Shown: positions 19,202-27,896 of the stretch, piece by piece | Layout of the letters: the number at the start of each line of letters is the position of its first letter | Position numbering within the stretch: position 1 is the first letter of the stretch | Origin: Lacrimispora celerecrescens | GTDB lineage: Bacteria > Bacillota > Clostridia > Lachnospirales > Lachnospiraceae | Length of the DNA stretch: 64,000 bases | Direction: 5' to 3' | Assembly: GCF_000732605.1 (NCBI RefSeq) | Contig: NZ_JPME01000020.1 | Span: 124,001 to 188,000, forward strand | Program-made: the position numbers and the translations under genes | The notes under the pieces: generated by a model | What the model saw: only the letters and a program-made list of their open reading frames with translations | What the model was told of the DNA's origin: nothing | Database searches by the model: none

Positions 19202-19270
19202 AAAGTTCTCCTAAGTTTTTAAGATTGACGATTGTCTATCCTATACTCTATCATACTTTTATATAAAATT

Positions 19271-19298
19271 AAAGCAGCGATTTCTCGCTGCTTTTTTC
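19271..19298. terminator. Bidirectional terminator hairpin
   Basis: AGCAGCGA (19273-19280) pairs with TCGCTGCT (19285-19292); T6 follows on the plus strand and a weaker T-rich tail on the minus strand. It probably ends the small RNA transcribed leftward from 19499. Confidence 0.7.
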
Positions 19299-19299
19299 T

Positions 19300-19499
19300 T
19301 TGGTAACCCCAAAATGCCGTTTCTTACTTATTGACGCCTAGCCTTGCTAGGTGGGCGACCTCACTCAAGTTTCTGCCTTCCACTGCAAACGGAGGCTTGA
19401 CATCCACTCGAAAATATTGGAATCCCATGAGTCATAATGTAGGTTCAAAAAAGGTAAGAGTGTCGCACATTTCAGGAATTACATTCCCATGTTTTCTAT
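19300..19499 (-). ncRNA. ssrS: Probable 6S RNA
   Basis: A gene-free stretch with a near-ideal minus-strand promoter, a terminator downstream and no open frame, giving a transcript of about 200-230 nt. The 3' part reads TCGCCCACCTAGC, then a short loop, then GCTAGGCGTCAA; a CCCACCT hairpin next to the closing stem is characteristic of 6S RNAs. TCTTAC early and GTAAGA late could close the rod. 6S RNA binds sigma-A holoenzyme. I could not fold it fully, and exact ends are approximate. Confidence 0.62.
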
Positions 19500-19505
19500 G
19501 GTCTA

Positions 19506-19534
19506 AGTATACACTACTTTGTTTTATTTTTCAA
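19506..19534 (-). promoter_or_regulatory. Sigma-A promoter of the probable 6S RNA
   Basis: TTGAAA (19529-19534), exactly 17 bases, TATACT (19506-19511), reading leftward. Confidence 0.8.
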
Positions 19535-19572
19535 GTTCCTTTTCCTGTCAGTTTTGATTTTCATCTATAGCA

Positions 19573-19836
19573 TCAGACAGCAATATGTTTGCTGCCAAGC
19601 AGTCTTCCATGCTCAACATACAGTTCCAGAAGTCTTAAAAGAGAATCGCTGGAGTCTTCATGAACGATCAGTTCCAGCCCATCAGTAGTAGCCAAAGACA
19701 GTACAGAAAGCAATGATTTTGCATTTACCGTTCTATCTCCGCAGGCCAAATTTATTTTTTCTTTGCAAGCTCCCGCAATTGAGACAAATTCCAGGATGGA
19801 CTCAACTCCCCAGAATCCGATCTCCACCTTTTTCAT
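19573..19836 (-). CDS. HPr-like protein lacking the active-site histidine
   Basis: 87 residues. The second half AKSLLSVLSLATTDGLELIV matches the HPr segment around regulatory Ser46, and overall length fits HPr. The GLHARPA loop that carries His15 and Arg17 is replaced by GVESILEF, so it should not carry phosphate in the sugar phosphotransferase chain. AGGAGG precedes the ATG. It could be a Crh-like regulatory protein, since Crh also lacks His15 and keeps Ser46; that is inference. It lies downstream of a HAD phosphatase and pckA. Confidence 0.8.
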   Translation of the reverse strand: MKKVEIGFWGVESILEFVSIAGACKEKINLACGDRTVNAKSLLSVLSLATTDGLELIVHEDSSDSLLRLLELYVEHGRLLGSKHIAV

Positions 19837-19883
19837 CTCTTGTATTCCTCCTGCTTAAAATGTTAGAGACCCAGTATAACATA

Positions 19884-20528
19884 CTATAACAGATTCTGCA
19901 AATCAAAAATTTTTTCTGCCAAAACATCCGCTCCTGCTTCCGTAAGTTCCTGCCTGCTTCCGTAACCATACAGCACTCCTACCGATGCAATTCCGGTTTC
20001 TTTAGCCCCCAAAACATCATGCTTCCTGTCTCCGATCATCACCGTTTTGTCCAAATCGGTAATTCCGCATTCCTTTAAAACATAACGGATCACATCTGCT
20101 TTTTTTACTCTGGTTTCATCCATATCGGCTCCGCCCATAAACAAAAAGCAGGAATCTAACTCAAAATGTTTTAGAATTTTCCTGACAAACACTTCAGGCT
20201 TCGAAGAAGCCACATAAAGCTTTTTCCCTGCCTTAAGAAGAGACTGCAGAACATCAAATACCCCTTCATAGGCCTTATTTTCATACAATCCTTTATCTGC
20301 GAAATATTCCCGGTAAATGTCAATGGCCTTTCTTGCCTGTTCCTCACCAAAGCCATAATACTCCATAAAGCTGTCCTTTAAAGGCGGCCCGATAAAGCAG
20401 CAAAGCTCATCCAAATTCTCTACCTCAATCCCAAAATGCCGGAGGCTGTACTGGACAGATTTGGTTATGCCCTCTTTTGGATCCGTAAGGGTTCCATCTA
20501 AATCAAACAATAAATATTCTTTATTCAT
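19884..20528 (-). CDS. HAD superfamily phosphatase (Gph/PpaX-like)
   Basis: 214 residues. HAD motif I is FDLDGTLTDPKEG with the nucleophile Asp, motif II is in YVASSKPEVF, and motif III/IV is VMIGDRKHDVLGA. The helical cap between motifs I and II is of the phosphoglycolate phosphatase / pyrophosphatase PpaX / 5'-nucleotidase subclass. Which phosphate ester it uses is not decided by sequence. Confidence 0.88.
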   Translation of the reverse strand: MNKEYLLFDLDGTLTDPKEGITKSVQYSLRHFGIEVENLDELCCFIGPPLKDSFMEYYGFGEEQARKAIDIYREYFADKGLYENKAYEGVFDVLQSLLKAGKKLYVASSKPEVFVRKILKHFELDSCFLFMGGADMDETRVKKADVIRYVLKECGITDLDKTVMIGDRKHDVLGAKETGIASVGVLYGYGSRQELTEAGADVLAEKIFDLQNLL

Positions 20529-20599
20529 GATGCCTCCTGTATGGTGAAATTATGAAAAAACACGCTTTGCGGGTTTTCTTAGCTGCCGTGGTATTCACG

Positions 20600-20640
20600 C
20601 AAAAACAGAGACGAAAAAGGGAGCTCCTTTTTCGTCTCTA
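20600..20640 (-). terminator. Terminator downstream of pckA
   Basis: GAGACGAAAAAGG pairs with CCTTTTTCGTCTC (20608-20638), followed on the minus strand by TTTTT. Confidence 0.9.
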
Positions 20641-20647
20641 TGAAATT

Positions 20648-22339
20648 TTATTTTAATTCCTCAACAATTTTCTGAAGTGCTGCCAGAGCATCATCCGGAA
20701 GCTTGTCATAGCCTTCCTTTACAGTTGCCGTATTTGCAACGAATTTCACACGGTCTTCCATACGTGCCTTTAACTGATCTGCGTATGAGGCATCATGAAG
20801 GTCCGGAACAAATCCTTCCCACTCAAAGATTTCGATATCAGAGAATGGTCCCCACTGCTTGAACTCGGCAGTCTTATCCACAATGGCTTCCAGGATGCCT
20901 AAGGTATCCTTTGGCTGAACCTTCTTACCCATGAAATCACCGGTATTAATAATATAGCAATCTACATTCTTCTCTTCTACCAGTTTTTTAAATTTCTCAT
21001 AGTCATTGGCCAGAGGATAAGTTCTGAATGGGTTTGCATAAGGCACAACTACCAGAGCATTGGGATCAGCCCCCGGTGCAAGTCTTTCTGCTGATGATCT
21101 CTTTGTTGCAAGAGTCGCGCCCATAACAGATGCCAGGGAAGCGCCTTTTAATTTTACTACCGGCGGAATGGTAGGATCCTTCATGATCCAGAAAATCGCA
21201 TTAACCGGTGCTTCGATCTTATCCACACGGTTAGGAGACCACAGTTTTGATTTAATGGCACGTCCATTGCCGTTTCTGATATCCTCTGTTACCAGCTGGA
21301 TCTTTCCGTCTTCGTCTAAAGTACAGGAGCAGTTCTGGGCAGTTAAGAGATATTTATTATCTTCACAGCCGGTCGGATAATCCTGTGTTTTATCAAAGTA
21401 TGTAGGCTCTATTGCTACAGATGAGCAGGTGTCGGTATTGATAATGAATGCATCGTCATGGAGAACCGTAACATCATATTTTCCGCCATGCTTTGCATGG
21501 GTGATGGTGGATTTTCCTGAGCCGGATAAACCAAATACAGATGCAACATATTTGGAACCATCCGTCAAGTTGTATTCTTTCTGTCCGCCGTGGCAGGAAG
21601 CATATCCATTGCGGTTTGCAAGAGCCCATACCATGGTAAGGGTGCCTTTTTTGTGCTCTCCAAAGTATCTCATACCCAGGATTGCCGCACAGTTCTGGTC
21701 CGTATTAAAGTAGCATAAGCATTTTGGATCACTTAAACAAGACAGATCTACACCAGGACGGTCGGAACCATTCCACTGAGGATCAGAGAAGATATAGATA
21801 TCTGCTTCTTTTCCATCGCCGACTGGTTTGGAAGCTTTGTACATTTTCGCATACTCATCAGACATATACTGGAAGTTCAGCATCCAGTTATACAGAATAT
21901 TTTCTTCACCTTCGGGAATAAGGAGATGAACTTTTACCATGAACTCAGGATCAAGTCCGGCATAAACTTCTGCATGATACATTGTTTTCCAACGGGTTTC
22001 GTAAACTGCGTCCATAACTACTTTGTCAAGAGCGCCGCAATTTACTCCTGGTTCTCCTGCGATTCTTCTTGCAGTCGCATAGCGCCCGGTAATTGCACCA
22101 TCATTAAATAAAAGAACCTTGGCATCTTTATCAAGGCCAAATTCCTCTCCTCTGTATACGGGCATGTCCGTTACCACGGTTCCTGGTGAATTCTTCGCCA
22201 GTTCATATGCCTCTCTAAGCGTATTAACTTTAATTACGTTATTTCCATAAAACGGAGCTTCAATGATCGAACGCGTAGTTGAAAAACCTGGTTGGCCTTT
22301 TCCAATTTCATTAATTGGATAATATGCTTTTGTTGACAT
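20648..22339 (-). CDS. pckA: Phosphoenolpyruvate carboxykinase (ATP)
   Basis: 563 residues. It interconverts oxaloacetate plus ATP and phosphoenolpyruvate plus CO2. P-loop GLSGSGKST at 270-278, the metal/kinase-2 motif HDDAFII shortly after, and the substrate-site HAEVYAGLDPEF near residue 122 are intact. A good promoter and AAAGGAGG site precede it and a strong hairpin terminator follows, so it is probably a single-gene unit. In fermenters it often runs toward oxaloacetate. Confidence 0.96.
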   Translation of the reverse strand: MSTKAYYPINEIGKGQPGFSTTRSIIEAPFYGNNVIKVNTLREAYELAKNSPGTVVTDMPVYRGEEFGLDKDAKVLLFNDGAITGRYATARRIAGEPGVNCGALDKVVMDAVYETRWKTMYHAEVYAGLDPEFMVKVHLLIPEGEENILYNWMLNFQYMSDEYAKMYKASKPVGDGKEADIYIFSDPQWNGSDRPGVDLSCLSDPKCLCYFNTDQNCAAILGMRYFGEHKKGTLTMVWALANRNGYASCHGGQKEYNLTDGSKYVASVFGLSGSGKSTITHAKHGGKYDVTVLHDDAFIINTDTCSSVAIEPTYFDKTQDYPTGCEDNKYLLTAQNCSCTLDEDGKIQLVTEDIRNGNGRAIKSKLWSPNRVDKIEAPVNAIFWIMKDPTIPPVVKLKGASLASVMGATLATKRSSAERLAPGADPNALVVVPYANPFRTYPLANDYEKFKKLVEEKNVDCYIINTGDFMGKKVQPKDTLGILEAIVDKTAEFKQWGPFSDIEIFEWEGFVPDLHDASYADQLKARMEDRVKFVANTATVKEGYDKLPDDALAALQKIVEELK

Positions 22340-22377
22340 AGAAATATCCTCCTTTTATAAAATCCAAATTTGTTACT

Positions 22378-22406
22378 ATTATCTCACTTTGTTAAGAAAA
22401 AGTCAA
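22378..22406 (-). promoter_or_regulatory. pckA promoter
   Basis: TTGACT (22401-22406), 17 bases, GATAAT (22378-22383), reading leftward. Confidence 0.8.
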
Positions 22407-22494
22407 TGATATTCATTGCAATTTTCCTAAAAAATGGATATATTTAATATATACTTATGCATTATGTGTACAATAAACAAAAGAGGGGATAATT

Positions 22495-23460
22495 ATGATT
22501 CATATTGCAAACGATGGTACAGGAGATTTTAAAAGCATTGGAGAGGCACTTCGTTCTCTTCCAACCGATTATACAGGGGAACAGGTCCTCTACATACACA
22601 AAGGATTTTACGAAGAGCAGATTGCAGTTACGGTTCCTCACGTTACCTTTATTGGGGAAGATGCAGAGAGCACCATTCTCTCCTACGGCCTTTACGCCCG
22701 CATGCCCATGGAGGATGGGATGAAGCGGGGCACCTTCCGCACCTATTCCTGTTTGATCGATACCCATGATTTTACCGCCAAGAATCTTACATTTGAGAAC
22801 AGCGCAGGAATCGGCACTGATGTTGGACAGGCTTTGGCCCTTTATGCTGATGGAGACCGTTTGTTTTTTGAAAACTGCCGTTTTTTAGGAAACCAGGACA
22901 CACTTTTTACAGGCCCTCTTCCTCCAAAGGAAATCGAACCCAATGGCTTTATCGGACCAAAGCAGCATTCCCCCAGGATCAATGGCCGGCACTATTACAA
23001 AAACTGTTACCTGGAGGGAGATATTGACTTTATTTTCGGCAGCGCTACCGCTTATTTTGAAGGCTGCACCTTTTTTTCCAAATATACGGGAATGGAGATC
23101 AGCAGCTATGTAACTGCCGCTTCCACTCCAAAAGGGCAGGAGTTCGGCTATGTCATGGCAAACTGCCGATTTGAAAGCAACTGCCCGCCTGACAACGCTT
23201 ACCTAGGGCGTCCTTGGAGGGAGTATGGGAAAACCGTGCTGATTAACTGCTACATGGATGATCATATCTGCAAAGAAGGCTGGCATGACTGGAACAAGGA
23301 AGCAGCCCATAAACATACCTTCTATGGCGAATACGGCAGTTATGGTCCTGGTGCTGTAATGGAAAAACGGCCGGATTGGATTCACCGGCTTACAGAAGCT
23401 GATCTTAAACATTTCACGAAAGAAGCAGTCTTATCCGGTCCGGACGGCTGGAATCCGTAA
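22495..23460 (+). CDS. Pectinesterase family protein (pectin methylesterase-like), no signal peptide
   Basis: 321 residues, family CE8 beta-helix. Active-site motifs are present: GQALAL (Gln), GNQDTLF (acid Asp), DIDFIFG (nucleophile Asp) and LGRPWR (Arg/Trp). It would remove methyl groups from pectin. It starts MIHIANDGTGDFKSI directly, with no export signal, so it should act inside the cell on imported oligogalacturonides. AGAGGGG precedes the ATG and TACAAT is a possible -10 near 22470. A YhcH-type gene lies convergently downstream. Confidence 0.93.
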   Translation: MIHIANDGTGDFKSIGEALRSLPTDYTGEQVLYIHKGFYEEQIAVTVPHVTFIGEDAESTILSYGLYARMPMEDGMKRGTFRTYSCLIDTHDFTAKNLTFENSAGIGTDVGQALALYADGDRLFFENCRFLGNQDTLFTGPLPPKEIEPNGFIGPKQHSPRINGRHYYKNCYLEGDIDFIFGSATAYFEGCTFFSKYTGMEISSYVTAASTPKGQEFGYVMANCRFESNCPPDNAYLGRPWREYGKTVLINCYMDDHICKEGWHDWNKEAAHKHTFYGEYGSYGPGAVMEKRPDWIHRLTEADLKHFTKEAVLSGPDGWNP

Positions 23461-23462
23461 AC

Positions 23463-23508
23463 AAAAACGGGAACTGATCCCTTACTAAAAGGATCGGATC
23501 CCGTTTTA
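23463..23508. terminator. Bidirectional terminator between pectinesterase and YhcH genes
   Basis: AAACGGGA...GATCC and GGATC...TCCCGTTT form an imperfect stem around CTTACTAAAA; A-rich on the left, T-rich on the right. Confidence 0.8.
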
Positions 23509-23510
23509 AA

Positions 23511-23975
23511 TTAGTTCTCTTTGATCTTAACAATCACTTTTTTAATCATAGCCGGTTCACCTGCAGCTGCCTTTGGCTTATGACCATCCCATGGATTAAA
23601 GATCATATATTCTCCAGCCTTTACCACTACTTTTAAGCCTGGATTTTCATTGTCGTAAAATACAACATCTTTTTCTTCGTTATAAGGTACCTTTTCCGCC
23701 AGTTCATCGATCCGTGCATAAGTCATGGTTTCAGAACCGGATATCATATATTGAATATCTGTGTAATTATGGTGAGCTTCGTACTTGGCTTCCTCCCAAG
23801 GAACCGTTGTGTACTCTGTTACATTAGCAAAAACATTCTTGCCGTCAATTTCATATTTGCCTGGCGCCAGGCTCTCTAAATCAGTGTTCTTAAGAAAATC
23901 AACTGCCTTTTCGTATCTTCCGTCCACTCCAAGGCTTTTGTAAAAATCAAGGTTTTTTGCCGAATCAAAAATCAT
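23511..23975 (-). CDS. YhcH/YjgK/YiaL family protein (DUF386, cupin-like)
   Basis: 154 residues, beginning MIFDSAKNLDFYKSLG. The family signature EAHHNYTDIQYMISG, a metal-site-like cluster, and the late FNPWDGHKP are present. Relatives include the EbgC beta-galactosidase subunit and the sugar-acid-associated NanQ/YiaL. Function is probably sugar anomer or acid-sugar handling. Placement next to the pectinesterase suggests uronate-related metabolism, but the genes are convergent, so this is weak. AAGGAGAG precedes the ATG. Confidence 0.9.
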   Translation of the reverse strand: MIFDSAKNLDFYKSLGVDGRYEKAVDFLKNTDLESLAPGKYEIDGKNVFANVTEYTTVPWEEAKYEAHHNYTDIQYMISGSETMTYARIDELAEKVPYNEEKDVVFYDNENPGLKVVVKAGEYMIFNPWDGHKPKAAAGEPAMIKKVIVKIKEN

Positions 23976-24079
23976 AATCCTACTCTCCTTTTATGTATCG
24001 TATAGTTTGGCCGCAGATTCCAATGGGACCTGCCATGCACATCTAGTATACACCTAAAGCAGAATATTCTACAATGTTT

Positions 24080-24994
24080 TTATTTAAAAAATTCATGGTT
24101 GCCATGCTGGAACAAATAAGTCAGATGGGAATCAAACCAGCTGATCGCACCTCTCCTGGAGCCTCCCCGATTCATAAAATACAGGGCTCCGCTTGAATAA
24201 TCCTCTCCTGACAGCGCACGGTCAACACACTGTTTCGTATCATCTGTCACTTTTACAGAATTAATACTGCCGTTTGATACCGGTGAAAACTGAGAGGGTT
24301 CATAGACGACTCCTTTCACCGTGTCGGGAAACTTTCCGCTCTTTACGCGGTTAATAATCACATTAGCCACAAGGATTTTTCCCTTGTCATCGCAAATACC
24401 GGCTTCCGCCTGCACGATCCTCAGCAAGACCTGGTAATCGTCCTGAGACACCGATGTGGCATGAGCTGCCTTTTCTTTCTCTGCCTTCTCGGCTGCCGCT
24501 TCTGCCGCTTTCTTTGCTTCTGCCGCTTTTATAGCCGCTTCTTCTGCCTGCCGTTTTGCTTCTTCCTCCATGGCGATCTTAGTATTGATTCGATCAATCT
24601 CCGCCTTGGACTCCTCCGCCTGTTCCTGTTTCTGAATCACATCTTTCTCCAGAAAATCACCGGCCAGCTGCTGAGCCTGCATTTTGGCTACTGGTAGTTT
24701 TATTTGAACTTTTTCCTGGACAACGGTTTTTTCAATTCCTGCTTCTTCATTTACGGCTTCCTCTTTCACGGCTTCTTGATCCGGAAAGTCTTCTGTCTCC
24801 GGCGTTTCCGCAAATGCTGTTAAAGCATTTCTGCCGCCGCTTCCAAATCCTGCTGAGGTAAACGCAACAACAGTAATAATTGCCGCACCCGCCATAAAAA
24901 CTGCGGAAGAACGATACATTCGCTTTGTGACCTTAAAGGACATCCCTCTGAAAAACTGACAAATCTGCTGAAGGATAGAGCGTAGTGTAAGCAT
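24080..24994 (-). CDS. SleB-type cell wall hydrolase, secreted
   Basis: About 304 residues from ATG 24994 (MLTLRSILQQI) with an AAAGAGGTG site; the longer open frame to 25099 covers the promoter and is rejected. A hydrophobic export segment lies at about residues 25-50, then an acidic linker, a charged Lys/Ala/Glu coiled coil, and the C-terminal Hydrolase_2 domain (LLRIVQAEAGICDDKGKI ... NVIINRV ... GALYFMNRG). SleB-type enzymes are lytic transglycosylases active on spore cortex, but many paralogues are vegetative. Confidence 0.9.
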   Translation of the reverse strand: MLTLRSILQQICQFFRGMSFKVTKRMYRSSAVFMAGAAIITVVAFTSAGFGSGGRNALTAFAETPETEDFPDQEAVKEEAVNEEAGIEKTVVQEKVQIKLPVAKMQAQQLAGDFLEKDVIQKQEQAEESKAEIDRINTKIAMEEEAKRQAEEAAIKAAEAKKAAEAAAEKAEKEKAAHATSVSQDDYQVLLRIVQAEAGICDDKGKILVANVIINRVKSGKFPDTVKGVVYEPSQFSPVSNGSINSVKVTDDTKQCVDRALSGEDYSSGALYFMNRGGSRRGAISWFDSHLTYLFQHGNHEFFK

Positions 24995-25303
24995 ATATAC
25001 ACCTCTTTCTCTTATATCACTTGCCTGGGCCGGGTTACACTCCACAGCCGTTTCTTGGTGACGTCCGTAATTATAGAAGAAGCCTGCTAAAAAAGTCAAT
25101 GGCTATTTAACATTTTTGTGATATTTTAATTTCTAAATTTTTATTTCCTTTTTCCTTTTATATATTTTGCACTATTTTAACGCATTCCATCTCCAATTAT
25201 TTATGATATTGTTATATCTACATTTTACAATAGTGTTACATTTATGTTAATTATTCAACTTCCCCCCTATGACTTGTCCTCAGCTTTTCTTATTTTATGT
25301 TAA
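24995..25303. promoter_or_regulatory. Gene-free region with SleB-like gene promoter
   Basis: Minus-strand TTGACT (25094-25099), 18 bases, TATAAT (25070-25075) drives the hydrolase gene. From about 25110 to 25300 the sequence is very AT-rich and I see no further feature beyond a possible weak end to the YbaK gene transcript. Confidence 0.7.
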
Positions 25304-25777
25304 CTAAAAATGGATAAGAGAGGCAAATTCCCCCTTTATAAAGTCAACAAGGGCCTGGGGTGATATGACGATTTGCTGTCCTCTTAAGCCTCCGCTTACG
25401 ACAATTTCCTCATAAGAGCGTGCCGTTTCATCGATAAAGGTGGGAAATTGTTTTTTCATGCCGATAGGAGAACAGCCTCCGCGAATGTATCCGGTGATTC
25501 CCTGCAAATCCTTCATCGGAATCATTTCTACCTTCTTATCTTTGGCAGCTTTCGCCACTTTTTTCAAATCCAGTTCCCCATCAACCGGAATGCAGCAGAC
25601 CAGATATCCCATTTTTTCTCCTTTTAATACAAGAGTTTTAAAAACACTTCCATGATCCGCCCCCATCATATCCGCTGCATGGCTGCCGGATAGATCCTGT
25701 TCGTCCACTTCATATTCTCTGGTAGCATATTCAACCTTTGCCTTGTCAAGCATTCTCATTGCATTTGTTTTCACCAT
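25304..25777 (-). CDS. ybaK: Cys-tRNA(Pro) deacylase (YbaK/EbsC family)
   Basis: 157 residues. The family hydrolyses cysteine wrongly attached to tRNA-Pro. Conserved features: VFKTLVLKG with the catalytic-type Lys, GELDLKKVAKA, and GGCSPIGMKK. AAGGAGT lies before the ATG. No obvious operon partner. Confidence 0.93.
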   Translation of the reverse strand: MVKTNAMRMLDKAKVEYATREYEVDEQDLSGSHAADMMGADHGSVFKTLVLKGEKMGYLVCCIPVDGELDLKKVAKAAKDKKVEMIPMKDLQGITGYIRGGCSPIGMKKQFPTFIDETARSYEEIVVSGGLRGQQIVISPQALVDFIKGEFASLIHF

Positions 25778-25842
25778 TTAGATCAACTCCTTGAATTTTT
25801 TCTAATTATAATACGCATTCCTTCTATTGGCAATGCCATAGA

Positions 25843-25886
25843 GTCAAATACCCCACAGCAAGCTGCCGGTTATCAAGGCATTTGAC
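25843..25886. other. Inverted repeat upstream of ybaK
   Basis: GTCAAATACC and GGCATTTGAC pair (one mismatch), enclosing a shorter CAGC/GCTG hairpin. Function unknown; could be an RNA hairpin or an operator. Confidence 0.5.
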
Positions 25887-25891
25887 CCATT

Positions 25892-25942
25892 GCATAAAAA
25901 AAATCCGTAACTGCCAGATGCAATTCCTGACAATGACGGACT
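25892..25942 (-). terminator. Terminator of leuC-leuD
   Basis: On the minus strand TCCGTCATTGTCAG pairs with CTGGCAGTTACGGA (one mismatch, two G-U pairs), followed by T8. Confidence 0.85.
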
Positions 25943-25963
25943 TATTTTCCATGGAAAAATGAT

Positions 25964-26452
25964 CTATTTCTTCTTATTAATATAGGGGAATAATCCGCCT
26001 GCTGAAATGATCTCCTGCATAAAGGGAGGAAACGCCTGCCCCTCAAAGGATTCTCCGGTGGTTTTGTTGGTGATCATACCGCTGTCAAAATCAACCATAA
26101 CCTCATCTCCTGCCTGAATGGCTCTGGCAGCTTCCGGACATTCTATAATAGGAAGACCGATATTAATGGCATTCCGGTAGAAGATCCTGGCAAAGGTCTC
26201 GGCAATCACACAGCTTATACCGGCACACTTGATAACAAGGGGTGCGTGCTCTCTGGAAGAACCGCATCCAAAGTTTTTATTTGCAACTATAATGTCTCCA
26301 TTTTTGACATTGCTTACAAAATCCTTGTCAATATCCTCCATGCAGTGCTTTGCCAGTTCATTTCCATCTGTAATGTTCAAATATCTTGCCGGAATGATAA
26401 CATCCGTATCAACATTATCTCCATATTTAAAAACAGATCCACATGCATTCAT
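25964..26452 (-). CDS. leuD: 3-isopropylmalate dehydratase small subunit
   Basis: 162 residues, the length of the archaeal/Clostridial-type small subunit. Motifs [12 protein letters not shown] and [11 protein letters not shown] are intact. With LeuC it isomerises 2- to 3-isopropylmalate in leucine synthesis. The gene follows leuC by 12 bases with its own AGGAGG site. Confidence 0.95.
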   Translation of the reverse strand: MNACGSVFKYGDNVDTDVIIPARYLNITDGNELAKHCMEDIDKDFVSNVKNGDIIVANKNFGCGSSREHAPLVIKCAGISCVIAETFARIFYRNAINIGLPIIECPEAARAIQAGDEVMVDFDSGMITNKTTGESFEGQAFPPFMQEIISAGGLFPYINKKK

Positions 26453-26464
26453 ATTTACTACCTC

Positions 26465-27730
26465 CTATAATCCCAGTTCTTCCGGCGCAGATATATAGCC
26501 GGTAATCGCACTTGCAGCAGCCACTGCAGGGCTGGCCAGATATACCTCTGAGTCCACATGACCCATCCGTCCGACAAAATTACGGTTGGTAGTAGAGATG
26601 CAGCGCTCTCCTGCCGCCAGAATTCCCATATAGCCACCAAGGCAAGGACCGCAGGTTGGTGTGCTGACTACAGCTCCGGCTTCGATGAAAATTTCTAAAA
26701 GGCCTTCTCTCATTGACTGCAAATAGATTTCCTGAGTAGCTGGAATCACAATACAGCGCACATTTTTTGCCACTTTCTGTCCTTTCATGACAGCGGCAGC
26801 TATGCGCATATCATCAAGCCGGCCGTTGGTACAGGAGCCGATCACCGACTGATCTACCTTAATCTCATCGAATGAACCGATGGTTCTGGTATTTTCAGGA
26901 AGGTGGGGGAAAGAAACCGTTGGTTCTAATTTAGATAAGTCAATGGTATAAACTGCCTCATACTCTGCATCCGCATCAGCCTCAAAGATTTTGAAATCAC
27001 GCTTCGAGTGATCCTTTATGTATTCGATGCATAAGTCATCCACCGGGAAAATACCGTTCTTTCCGCCGGCTTCAATGGCCATGTTGCAAATAGTAAAACG
27101 GTCATCCATAGAAAGATTCCTGATACCCTCTCCGGAAAATTCCATAGATTTATATAAGGCGCCGTCTACACCGATCATGCCTATAATGTGCAAAATAACA
27201 TCCTTACCGCTGACCCATTTGGAGGGTTTTCCCACCAGCTCAAACTTTATTGCAGTTGGTACCTTGAACCAAGCTTTTCCAGTTACCATGCCTGCCGCCA
27301 TATCTGTACTGCCCACACCGGTGGAAAAAGCTCCCAGTGCTCCATAGGTACATGTATGGGAGTCTGCTCCAATAACTGCATCTCCTGCAACCACAAGCCC
27401 TTTTTCCGGAAGAAGGGCATGTTCGATTCCCATCTGCCCTACGTCGAAATAATTGGAAATTTCGTGTTTGCTGGCAAAATCACGGCAGCATTTACAGTTT
27501 TCTGCGGATTTAATATCCTTATTTGGAATAAAGTGGTCCATGACCAAGGCTATCTTATCTTTATGGAAGATCGTATCTTTATCAAATTTCTCCATTTCCT
27601 TAATGGCAACCGGAGATGTGATATCATTCCCCAATACCAGATCCAGCTCTGCTTCAATCAGCTGGCCTGCTTTCACCTGGGAAAGCCCTGCATGGGCTGC
27701 CAATATTTTCTGGGTCATCGTCATTCCCAT
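26465..27730 (-). CDS. leuC: 3-isopropylmalate dehydratase large subunit
   Basis: 421 residues, aconitase family. Iron-sulfur cluster cysteines appear in GSCTNGR and TCGPCLGG. Substrate motifs [19 protein letters not shown] are present. GGAGG lies nine bases before the ATG. It is divergent from a LysR gene, which is the likely regulator. leuA and leuB are not in this window. Confidence 0.96.
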   Translation of the reverse strand: MGMTMTQKILAAHAGLSQVKAGQLIEAELDLVLGNDITSPVAIKEMEKFDKDTIFHKDKIALVMDHFIPNKDIKSAENCKCCRDFASKHEISNYFDVGQMGIEHALLPEKGLVVAGDAVIGADSHTCTYGALGAFSTGVGSTDMAAGMVTGKAWFKVPTAIKFELVGKPSKWVSGKDVILHIIGMIGVDGALYKSMEFSGEGIRNLSMDDRFTICNMAIEAGGKNGIFPVDDLCIEYIKDHSKRDFKIFEADADAEYEAVYTIDLSKLEPTVSFPHLPENTRTIGSFDEIKVDQSVIGSCTNGRLDDMRIAAAVMKGQKVAKNVRCIVIPATQEIYLQSMREGLLEIFIEAGAVVSTPTCGPCLGGYMGILAAGERCISTTNRNFVGRMGHVDSEVYLASPAVAAASAITGYISAPEELGL

Positions 27731-27792
27731 CGTCTGCGTCCTCCTGTTAATTTATCACCAATACAGTTTAAATTCTAACATCTTATTCTCGC

Positions 27793-27822
27793 TTTACATT
27801 CTAACATACTTATTGGTATAAT
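27793..27822 (+). promoter_or_regulatory. Promoter of the LysR gene divergent from leuC
   Basis: TTTACA (27793-27798), 18 bases, TATAAT (27817-27822). The A/T-rich stretch between here and the LysR start, about 70 bases, is the likely binding region for the regulator on both genes. Confidence 0.65.
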
Positions 27823-27896
27823 AGAAATACATAATATGAATATTTAATATAATAATTAGTTATAAAATAGTATGCAAAATGAGAGGAAAACTTAAC

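Noticed and set aside
27188-27778. 196-codon plus-strand frame
   Set aside because: Antisense to leuC, with no family or start signal.
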